From assembly GCA_029582155.1 (NCBI GenBank), contig CM055901.1:38306616-38370615 (forward strand): DNA of 64,000 nt, read 5' to 3'. Below are positions 40,201 to 52,200 of this stretch, piece after piece. Within the stretch, counting starts at the first letter, position 1; each line of letters opens with the position of its first letter. Under the pieces are notes generated by a model. It had not been told where the DNA came from. It searched no databases and saw only the letters and a list, made by a program, of their open reading frames with translations. The stretch is from Panopea generosa (Eukaryota; Mollusca; Bivalvia; Adapedonta; Hiatellidae). A program made the translations under genes and the position numbers.

Positions 40201-43200
40201 TACTGCTGGTTCCGCATCCTACAAACAATATCGACAGAAGCGGCAGACGAAGACAGCGGTCACGAAGATCGAACCAGAGCTACTCCTATTTTGCGACAAT
40301 GCAATGGTGAAACAATTTGAAGGAGACACAGACGAACTTCTAGAGTATTTACTTCATTTTTGGCACGCAGTGAGTAGTAATACTGGAATACCAATAAACG
40401 ATCTAGGCAATATCCGCCGAACTTGTCTTGAAGTTTCCGTTTAATTTACAAATGGTCCAAAAGAAAAACATTTTGGCCAAAACCCGAAACTAAAAGTAAC
40501 AGAAGGTTTCTTTGCGATTTTGACAAGTATATAAAAATATATAAACTCCTTTTTAGCATACTAAAAGTTTTAGAAAATCGAAGAATATGAAGTTTGATTT
40601 TTTCAGGTTTTATTGATACGCATATTTATATTAAATGATAAAATGTGTTATTATCTGTTCGGGTAGAAAGTATAGATATGTATACGAAATATTCAAGTTT
40701 TGTTGACATTTTCATATAGACTAAGTGATAACATTATGTTATATTAACCTACATGCTTTTGTAAGTGCTTGGTATTAAAAAACACATGTAATGTGATAAC
40801 AATAGTTTAAGAAAACCCCACACACCTCTATCATAACGTGAAAAAATGGTACTTCAAATATTTATCAGTTGCGTCGCACTTCTTATATTATTGGTTTGTA
40901 TCTATAATACAACTTTTTCACGTACACATGAACGCCTTCAAAGTGCGCTACTTCGACTGTAACAATGTTCACTACAGCCCGTGCTTCTTACATGTGCGTC
41001 GCGCCATGCGGCAACCTAACTTTACACTTACATCTAACCATTTTCAATACACTAATAAACTGTCTGGTGTAGGGGCTTTCAGTGTTTGATCTTACGTTGT
41101 ACTACGTTCCAGTCCCATTCCTCTGATATATGCCATCTTTATCCTTCCATACTTGAATTTGATGAAACATTCTGATGTTATGATGCAGACGTTGATGCAA
41201 ACGTTGATGGTATACGCACAGGTGTCACAAATGTAATACTTGCAAGGCAGCTTTCTTGAAGGACTCATTAGAGTATCAATGGTTTATCCCGGTTTTCCAT
41301 TGTACACAATTATTAATGCCTCCTCTCCTGATTGGGCAATTGTAACGTTTGTGGAAGTTTCGTCATCCAAAACAAAAAGCAATCACGGAATTTCTGATTT
41401 ATTTGAAACTTCCGAAGTAAAAGTCCTGTTCCCGTACCAAACAGACGAGATGTTGTGTCACATCCAATAACAGCATGTATGAATAATGTATGTTTGCAAA
41501 CTTCTTTCCCTAGCTTTATTTTTGTAAGCTTTGCGCTTTAAATAGATAAGGAGCAGTATCCGTATCACCATTGACTGCATGTTCCACAGATGTATTCACG
41601 TTTAAGTCATCTGCATCTCTTACTGCTTGTCACTTGTATCGTATGCCCCCTTTAAACATGTTAATTAAGCCTTGCTTATTATTTGTTTAAGCAAGGAACG
41701 TATCTTTTTGTGTGTATTGTCAGTTCACCTACGAATATTATTTTTCACCCATGTCCAGTATTACATCTAAGGTGTACAGTATATTAGAGGAGTCCTCCAA
41801 ATATCCAATCAAATACAACCACCGATCCCTTTCAATGCTTTTCGACAATATACCGCAAATACAAGTCTTATTAATAAAAAGGTATCCAGGTATATGTATA
41901 TATCGTAACCTTTTGGCCATGGGAGTTGCTGTGTTAAAATTCCTCCGTCAATGACATACTGACTTTCTGTCGTCATAGTTTGTGGTTCTATAGCAACAAC
42001 TCTCCAGATTACTAAAGGTTCAGATAATTTGAATCGAAGAGAGCCGAGGTAGGTACATACTTGATAAGTAATTAATGAAGATAGTTCCACTCTGATCAAC
42101 ATAACCGAAGCAGCAGAAATCCACCGATGAAAACATAGCTGAAGATCGACTTGTATTATTTCATAGTTTATCTCAACCGCAACTTTAAAACTCAGTGTAT
42201 CAGCCTGTTTTGTTTTATTTTTTAAAATAATACTAATTGGCGTCATGTTCTTCCATGGATTTAATACTGTCACTACCAGTATCCCTAGATTTATCACTAA
42301 TACCACTACCAGTATACCTGGAGTTATCAATATTAACATTTTATCTTCCATAACAACAATACTGCTTAGCGATGGATCGCCAGTGAAAGGATTTCATAAT
42401 TTGACAAAGCTGACAATTTGTTTCATTCTGTGACTGCCTTGCTTTGCAATTCTTTTTGTGCTCACATGATGTATACATAGCGTTTGCATACCCTGATGTA
42501 CCTCAGCACATTTCGGTGTAGATAACAGGCTAACTGTTCTTTGTATTTCAGTCATACTATTGCCACTACTTATGACACCACCGGTTGTTCCAGTACCCTT
42601 AATTAGTATGTGCTCTTTGATCAAACTATCGAGAGTCCAGCCCAGTATAACCGCTTCTTCCTACATCAAGATACCTTAATTTAAGAAACTTAAATACAGT
42701 ATGATGTTGTCATTCCGTTGTTTTAACATACTACATGTCGTATTGTACAAGTACAGATACCATTATTTCAAATAAGGTGTGTGGCAACCCTTAGTGTAAC
42801 AAAAACAATAAAACAATATAGAAAAAAAACAACCTTAACATAACAACTGTTACACTAAGCGTATGTTTGGTACATGTATTGACATTTGATTATAAAACAG
42901 GTTCACTTAGTGTAACAATTTTTTTAGAAATTATTTATCCCTGCTATGAAATGGGGGAATATAGTGTTATCCATGTTCGTCCGTCCGCACACACGAATGG
43001 GTAGTTAAGTGTTTAGGGTTAGAAGTTTTTTGGACGATTGAAAAATAGCTGAAAAAAGTGTGCAGACAAAGAGCCGAATTTCCCTTACGTCTGAGTTTGA
43101 TGCTCACTGTCTCAAAAAGTTCAAACATCTCTAAGTATTGCATCCATAATAGTGCCGTTCTTCTATGCGTTTTCTTGTAGGTGTTTGGTTTTTTGTTTAG

Positions 43201-46200
43201 CAAATTATTTAGGCTTAAAGTTGCAACTTTTATATCAGTGTGTGTTTCACACTTTGAGTTAGTTAGAACCTCTACATTGTGTTCTTCCTCATAATATTCA
43301 AAAATGCGTTCTTCTGAGACAATGTCTCATATATTACCCAAGTGGAGTGACTTCTTGAAATGTCTCAGATACTCTTCCGACAGTGGCAGTGGTATTGTCC
43401 GTATTTCGAAATTCAAAGTTGTGTCCTTGTTCCTCTTCACATTCCGCTAAGCATACGCCCTACAGTTGTATCCCCTACAGTTGTATCCCCTACTGGTGTA
43501 CCCCCCACAGTTGTATCCCCTACAGGTGTATCCCCTACAGTTGTATCACATACAGCTGTATCCCCTACAGTTGTACCTCCTACAGTTGTATTCCCTACAG
43601 TTGTTTCCCCTACAGTTGTATCCCATACAGGTGTATATCCTACAGTTGTATACCCTACAGTTGTTTCCCCTACAGTTGTATCCCCTACAGTTGTACCCAC
43701 TACAGTTGTACCCCTACAGTTGTATCCCCTACAGTTGTATTCCCCACAGTTGTATCCCCCTACAGTTGTATCACCTACAGTTCTATCCCCTACAGCTGTA
43801 TACCCTACAGTTGTATCCCCCCCTACAGTTGTATCCCCAACAGGTGTATACCCTACAGTTGTATCCGCTTCCGTTGTATCCCCTACAGGTGTATCCCCCT
43901 ACAGTTGTATCACCTACAGTTGTATCCCCTCCAGTTGTAATCCCCTACAGTTGTATCGGCATCAATGATCTCAAAAAACTCTTGTAGCCCCGAACCCCCA
44001 GTCAGATGACCAATGCTCCACAAAAAGCTCATTTCAACTTTGAATCTGATGTCCCAATCCTAGTACAATGTTTCACTATTCAGTGACTCGTTCTGTGGTG
44101 TTTCTAATGTCTTCTTCCATAAAGGCTGGTCATTAGCAAGTATAAACGTCACATATATGCTCGCTTACAAAGTTCATCGTTAAAATAATACGAGTTTCAT
44201 GATAATCATCGGCATGGGTCATATGCGATTTAAGTTACCTGAATGCTTTTGTTAATCAAATAGCGCGCGAACGATTACTTATTTTGCAAACTTATCTTAT
44301 ACAATTCACAGGCAACTGATTTATTATAGACAGAATGCAAGTTGTATATGACCTTGAATATGTTGTGATGTTTTACAAAATGGTCTTGATTTAAACGAAT
44401 TGCAGTTTGAAGTAAGATTTCAAGTACTTTTTAAGTTACAGTAGACACATTCTGAAATCACAAGCACTTCAACTTGAAACATAAATTGCTGGGGAAAATT
44501 TCGTTTTGTAGAGAATTTGGTTTGTATTCCAGAGATGAATGGAAGTTAAAAAATTTGAAACGATGTTTGGCGAGATTCTGCGTGAATACGCAAGCATTTC
44601 TAAATATCAATCAGTTGTTTTCACTTCTTTATATAATTCATTGGAGCAAAATTGAGATGTTCTGTTAGCTCCATTAAATTATAAACACCTACTATTTGAA
44701 ATTCGTTATTGGTTCATAATTCTTAAATGAAATCAGTGGGTGGGGTATTTCTTATTCTTTTTTATGTTATTTCATCGAAGTTTTTCTTACATAAAATTGA
44801 GTAATAATATGTTGTTTACTCGTTAAAACATTAAGTGTTGTTTAGCAAGCAGAAACTGGGCAAAGAAAAAAAATTATTTGTACTATCTACTTTTTTATGA
44901 TAGTATATTATGAAAACCCTTAGGATAAAAACATGAAAAAAAATACACTTTCATATCCTTCGATTTTCCTATATTTCTATATTGTATAGAGGTAAATGAA
45001 GGATCTCAAAACTACTTAGAAACCAAATGTTACTTTTAGTTTCGGGTCCTTAGGTAACTTAACTGGACTAAAAGTGTTAGTTTCTCTTATCACTATCTAT
45101 CACGCAAACATGTAAAACTTGACTTGTATTCGCCAGTAAGTAGCACATCTGCTAATATTCTTCACCTTTCATTTACACATGTTTCCAATGCGTGTAATCA
45201 TTTATTCAGATCTGGTGATATCCTTCATCTTTCATTTACACATGTTTCCAATATTTGTTATCTTTATTTACATCTGGTGATATTCTTCACATTTCATTTA
45301 CACATGTTTCCAATGTGTGTAATCCTTAATTTACATCTGGTAATATTCTTCACATTTCATTTATACATGTTTCCAATATTTGTTATCTTTATTTACATCT
45401 GGTGATATTCTCCACATTTCATTTACACATGTTTCCAATGTGTGTTATCCTTAATTTATATCTGATGCTATTCTTCACATTTCATTGACACATGTTTTCA
45501 ATATTTGTAATCCTTAATTTACATCTGGTAATATTCTTCACATTTCATTTATACATGTTTCCAATATTTGTTATCTTTATTTACATCTGGTGATATTCTC
45601 CACATTTCATTTACACATGTTTCCAATGTGTGTTATCCTTAATTTATATCTGATGCTATTCTTCACATTTCATTGACACATGTTTTCAATATTTGTTATC
45701 TTTATTTACATCTGGTGATATTCTCCACATTTCATTTACACATGTTTCCAATGTGTGTTATCCTTAATTTATATCTGATGCTATTCTTCACATTTCATTG
45801 ACACATGTTTTCAATATTTGTAATCCTTTATTTACATCTGGTGATATTCTTCACATTTCATTTATATTTGTTATCTTTATTTACACCTTGTGATATTCTT
45901 TTCATTACATTTACTCAGTCATGTTTCCATTTTTTTGAAATCCTTTATTTGCAGGTTAACTGGAAATTTCTCACAATTTCACTACAAAGGAAATGGCCAT
46001 ATATTGACATAAAAATAAGAGAAATAGGAGTATTTCGAGATGCCAACGCACAGCCCTTCATAGAAGAAAATCGAATACGACAAGGCAGCCGTTTATTTTC
46101 TTTATATGACGCTATGGACAGTTTACAAAGATGGCTCGTTAAATACGAGACGGTTTTACCGCTGCACGACATTGCTTTTCTACAAACAGGGTATGTGTTG

Positions 46201-49200
46201 TTTTACCGCTGCACGACATTGCTTTTCTACAAACAGGGTATGTGTTGTTTTACCGCTGCACGACATTGCTTTTCTACAAACAGGGTATGTGTTGTTTTAC
46301 CGCTGCACGACATTGCTTTTCTACAAACAGGGTATGTGTTGTTTTACCGCTGCACGACATTGCTTTTCTACAAACAGGGTATGTGTTGTTTTACCGCTGC
46401 ACGACATTGCTTTTCTACAAACAGGGTATGTGTTGTTTTACCGCTGCACGACATTGCTTTTCTACAAACAGGGTATGTGTTGTTTTACCGCTGCACGACA
46501 TTGCTTTTCTACAAACAGGGTATGTGTTGTTTTACCGCTGCACGACATTGCTTTTCTACAAACAGGGTATGTGTTGTTTTACCGCTGCACGACATTGCTT
46601 TTCTACAAACAGGGTATGTGTTGTTTTACCGCTGCACGACATTGCTTTTCTACAAGCAGGGTATATGTGATAAAACAACACATGTGCAAGTGCTGTTGTC
46701 ATATACTGTGTATTTTGGGTGTTCATAAAATATATACCATGCATTTGATTTTTCCAGTTGTATAAAATGATAAATGACATAATCAACAAATTATAACAAC
46801 TCACTTTACGGATCTCATTTCTTATAAAACATTTCGCGTTTTATCAGCGGATTATTTAGGCAGTTTACATGCGACCACTATCCAGGTGATCAGTATGCGT
46901 CAATGTTAGCATTTATTTATTGTAATGCTGTTTTATCATGGTGACAGTGCGTCTACACCCACCTAATTTAATAAGCATTTTTCAATAACCTTTTTATATG
47001 TTAATGTTTATGTTATACTAATGTTCTTCAGGAACGATGCCTGTAGAATGACAAGCCATACAAGACGATTTAAAGATAGCAGATTCAAAGGAGAAGAAGA
47101 GGAAGAGGAGATTGACGGGTGTGTGGCTGGAACAGCAGGTAACACTGATACACACTGTAGCACTATAACGATGAAACGGCAGGTAGCACTGACAAACACT
47201 GTAACACGGTAACAATGGAACAGCAGGTAACACTGATACACATTGTAATACTTGAACAGCAAGTAACACTGATACACAGTGTAACACTGGAACAGCAGGT
47301 AACGCTGACACACACTGTAACCATGGAACAGCAGATAACACTGGCACAAACTGTATCATTGGAACGGCAGGTAACACTGATACACACTGTAACACTGGAA
47401 CAACAGGTAACATTGACATACATACTGTAACACTGCAACAGCAGGTAACACTGATACACAATATAACACCGGAACAGCAGGAAACACTGGCACACACTAG
47501 AACACTGAAACGGCAGGTAACACTGATATACACTGTAACAATGCAACAACAGGTAACACTGGCACACACTGTAACACTGGAACGGTAGGTAACACAGATA
47601 CACACTGTAACACTGGAACAGCAGTTAACACTGACACACACTGTAACACTGGAACGGCCGGTAACACTGATACACACTGTAACACTGTAACACTGGAACA
47701 GCAGGTAACACTGATACAACAATTAACACCGGAACAGCTGGAAATATGGCATACATACACTAGAACACTTGAAGGGCAGGTAACACAGATACACACTGTA
47801 ACACTGTAACACTGTAACACTGCAACAGCAGGTAACACCGATACACAATGTAACACCAGAACAGCAGGAAACACTGGCACACATTAGAACACTGGAACGG
47901 CAGGTAACACTGGTATACAGTGTAACACGGCAAGAACTGGTAACACTGGCACACACTGTAACACTAGAACGGCAGGTAACACAGATTCACACTGTAACAC
48001 TGCAATAGCAGGTTATACTGATTCACACTGTAACACTGCAATAGCAGGTTATACTGATACACACTGTAACACTGCAACAGCAGGTAACGCTGATACACAC
48101 TGTTACCATGGAACAGCAGATTACACTGGCACACACTGTAACACTGGAACGGTAGGTAACACAGATACACACTGTAACACTGGAACAACAGGTAACATTG
48201 ACACACACTGTAACACTGGAACGGCCGGTAACTGATACATACTGTAACACTGGAACAGCAGGTAACACTGGCACACACTAGAACACTGGAACGGCAAGTA
48301 ACACTGATATACACTGTAACACTGCAACAACAGGTAACTCTGGCACACACTGTAGCACTGGAACGGCAGGTAACACAGGTACACACTGTAACACTGTAAC
48401 ACTGGAACAGCAGGTAATACTGATACACAATGTAACACCGGAACAGCAGGAACAATGGCACACACAAGAACACTGGAACGGCAGGTAACACAGGTACACA
48501 CTGTAACACTGTAACACTGCAACAGCAGGTAACACTGATACACAATTTAACACCAGAACAGCAGGAAACACTGGCACATACTAGAACATTGGAACGGCAG
48601 GTGACACTGATATACACTGTAACGCTGCAACAACAGGTAACACTGGCACACACTGTAACACTGGAACGGCAGGTAACACAGATACACACTGTAACACTAG
48701 GTTACACTGATACACACTGTAACACTGCAACAGCAGGTAACGCTGATACACACTGTAACAATGGAACAGCATGTAACACTGACACACACTGTAACAGTGG
48801 AACGACAGGTAACGCTGATACATACTTTAACATTGGAACAGCAGGTAACACTGATACACAATGTAACACTGGAACAGCAGGTAACACTGACACACACTGT
48901 AACAGTGGAACGGCAGGTAACGCTGATACACACTGTACCATTGGAACAATAGGTAACACTGATACATACTGTAACACTGGAAGAGCAGGTAACACTGACA
49001 CTCACTGTAACAGTGGAACGACAGGTAACGCTGATACATAATGTTACACTGCAACAGCAGATTACACTGATACACACTGTAACACTGCAACAACAGATTA
49101 CACTGATACACACTGTAACACTGCAACAGCAGGTAACGCTGATACACACTGTAACACTGGAACGGCAGGAAACACTAACAAACACGGTAACACTGACAAA

Positions 49201-52200
49201 CACTGGATCAGCAGGTAACACTGACAAACACTGAACCACTAATAAACACTGGAACACTGACAAACACTGAACCTCTGACAAACACTGGAACACTGACAAA
49301 CACTGACACACACTGTAACACTGACAAACAATGTAACACTGATATACATGGAACATTGACACACTCTGGAACACTGTAATAAATGTTTATGTTACAAGTG
49401 CTTCTAAATTTTAAATATTTTAAATCATGATAAATCGTGTAACAGTTCTATGGATTAGAAATATAGTGAAATGAAATAATATTATATATCAGGCACACAT
49501 GTATTCAATGACACTGCTGAGGTCGTGGTCACACTACCTGTTATGAGACAGTTTACCAGTTACTTGTGGAAGGGTGGTGTTTAGTTCTTCGTAAATCCTT
49601 GTATAAACATCTAGAATACATGTATAATGCAATATATAAATAATGATAACGTCGCTTCATAATTATGAAAAGCTCTCTAAATACATGAATCAGACTTTGA
49701 CAGAAAATAAATTATTCAGCGGAAATGGTGTTCTCGGTAGTGTTAATTTATTATAATAAATGAGAGTTGAGGTAATACATCATAAGATATCAAAAACCTA
49801 ATTGTTCAAATATTCAAATTGATTCAGAACGTATGGAAACGATTTAAATACGTGTTTTCATAAATTAATTGCCTTTTTAAGAATCATACACAAACAGAAT
49901 AAACTTCAGTATAATGTAGCTAACAGCAACATGAAGAACATGAGATAAACAGAAGAAATATATGTAGAAAAACATGAAGGTGAATAATAGTTTAGCTGAA
50001 CTATTTTGATATATTTAAACTATATACTGAATAGTTTGTATTTTAACTATATACTGAATAGTAAAAAAAAAAAGATGTATTTAAAGCAAACCTACTGACA
50101 CTTTTTCGTAAACATTTAACACTTTTTGAATTGAACAATTCAATAAATATCAATGTTTGGATTTGTTCAGTGATATCGTGTAAAAATATCGTGTTTATCC
50201 CAATTCTTTATATAGTGTGTTTTTGACAGAAAATGGAGCTCGTCGTAAATGTCTTCACATACGTTACACAACTTCTGGTAACGAGGTATTGCACGGTGTA
50301 GATGTGAAAACCACAACGTTGTACTTGTTTATGTTATATTTTGTTATGCAGATTCTTAGATATGCAGCAGGCTCGAAGATAGTTTAAAATTCTCAAACTT
50401 AGTTTAAGGGTTTTAACTTCTCTCTTGTTAGAAATAAACGTATCAAACAGCCTGATTTCAAATAATGAAAAAAAAGTGTGACCGTCTACAGAATATAAGA
50501 ATTCCCAAATATCAGTAAACTGATTTTTTCAAGAAGTGTTTTGACTTCAAAGATCCAATTATTTTTTATTCCCAATTCAGTAATTCAGTTAGTCTTAGAA
50601 ATATATTAAAACCCGTCAAAGTTCACAATTTTACCGCAACAGTGCTTTCTTTTTACTTGACAGTGTCCGAAAGACCCTCTATAAAGTTTGCTCCCGTTTT
50701 CTGCATCATTAATTATAGTCTATTTTAGTGTGTATGTTGTTTTTTTCCTGTTTTCATCCGTTTTGATATATATAATTATTTTAATAAGTTCCTTTGGTTT
50801 GACACAGGCGTCGCATACGTGAGAGGAGCATGTCTGTCGGCACCTTACTTCCGCAAGCTGGCCTATAACTTTGGAATAGGTGAAGCATCTACAAGCTTTA
50901 ACGGAGTGATTATAGCTGCTCATGAAGTCGGACATTTGTAAGAAAACTTTACATAGTTTATCTTTATTTAGTGTATTTTCTTACATTTAATATAAATATA
51001 CCCAGGAACACTCTTCTGGTTGACAAAGCAAAATATTAAATTTATATCAAATGGTATTAACTTAAATATCGGATAATCAGATACGAGGGGCAACAGAATA
51101 TGCAACTCTCCTCGCAGCTTAACACCTCAATGATTCTAATAAACGCGGAGTCGAAGTATGGATTTAAGGCGTTTATGTGAAGTCAGCGCAATGATTCCTT
51201 GGGAGTAGAAGAGGTTTCAAAGAAAAGAAAATAGCAAACTAATAAAAATCCTACGAAAATTACTGAATTGTTCGTATTACAGATTAGGTGCATATCATGA
51301 CGGGGAGGCAGAAGCGAGGAACTGTGCCAGCAACTCCGGCTATATCATGAGTTACTCCAGGGAAGATGCCTACAAATTTAGCCGCTTCTCTCCATGTTCC
51401 ATCAGAAGTTTCCAAAACTTTCTAAAGTAAGATGTTCAAGTGATCAAATAAAACGACAACAGAATCTTAATATAAGTAAATAGATAATGTTCATTTATTT
51501 TTATTATTTTAGTCATATATTTTAAATGAAAAACGAATGAAGAAATGTTTTTGTTTTAAAACAACCTTGAGAGACATTCAAGTATAAAATTACCTTACAT
51601 ATGATTGCTTGTTCTGCAGCATGGACAGATCGGCGTGTTTGAAACAGAGAGCGAGCACGGAGATAATGCAGTTTCCAACCTCGTTCCCTGGTACTTACAT
51701 GTCAATTAACGAACAATGCCGACGATTTACTGGCGGACCGCCGTGTGAGGTGAGTATACATTTAAACAAACTCTCATAACGGCGTCTAACATAAATGGAG
51801 TTTGCCGTATGAGCGTAGTCACCTTCCTACAGCCATTTAAGTACAGCTTGGTGATTGGTGGCTGAAATTCAAGCATTCTCAACCGATTCTAGAATATAAA
51901 CAGTTGAGACCCAGCTGCACGCGACATTTTAGCCAGTGTCCAGAGATTAGCCAGTGTCCAGAGATTAGCCAGTGTCCAGAGATCGTCATTTGTGTGATAA
52001 TAAAAGCACAAACAGGAGAGCAGACTTTTTTAGTAACTTTTCTGGGAGACTCTGTAAACATTACATCTATAAATCTGAATCATTTATACTTAATTTACTG
52101 GGCGACTCCGTAAACATTACATCTATAAATCTGAATCATTTATACTTAATTTACTGGGCGACTCCGTAAACATTACATCTATAAATCTGAATCATTTATA

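Larger units (their letters stand above)
41738..44155 (-). pseudogene. Decayed minus-strand gene nested in intron 5, unknown family
   Basis: A run of minus-strand frames looks like one broken coding region. From its 5' side: about 44155-43960 encodes a coding-like segment with one TAG; 43960-43455 encodes a Thr-Thr-Val-Gly-Asp type repeat; about 43440-43330 encodes an acidic, Asn/Thr-rich segment; then 42624-41809 is 272 codons in a single frame with only one internal stop (at 42394). The last part has a hydrophobic segment (ILVVVLVINLGILVV, possible membrane helix) and N-glycosylation sequons. I do not recognise the family; a large extracellular receptor or polycystin-like protein is only a guess. 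Stops and frame changes show it is not functional, unless unseen introns separate the pieces. Confidence 0.35.

Noticed and set aside
43360-43987. Plus-strand frames of 173-202 codons of VSPTV type, resembling a mucin or cell-wall repeat
   Set aside because: They are shadows of the 15-bp repeat. The flanking plus-strand sequence has no coding character, whereas the minus strand does.
45805-46765. Open frames of 307, 219 and 142 codons with a perfect 47-residue repeat
   Set aside because: They arise because the 47-bp repeat is open in all three frames. Only 45955-46190 shows metalloprotease similarity; the rest is the intron array unless alternative donors are used.
47018-49374. Many cysteine- and valine-rich open frames up to 241 codons, both strands
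   Set aside because: The 36-bp unit is a multiple of 3 and lacks stops in several frames. The frames start and stop at random units and show no domain.
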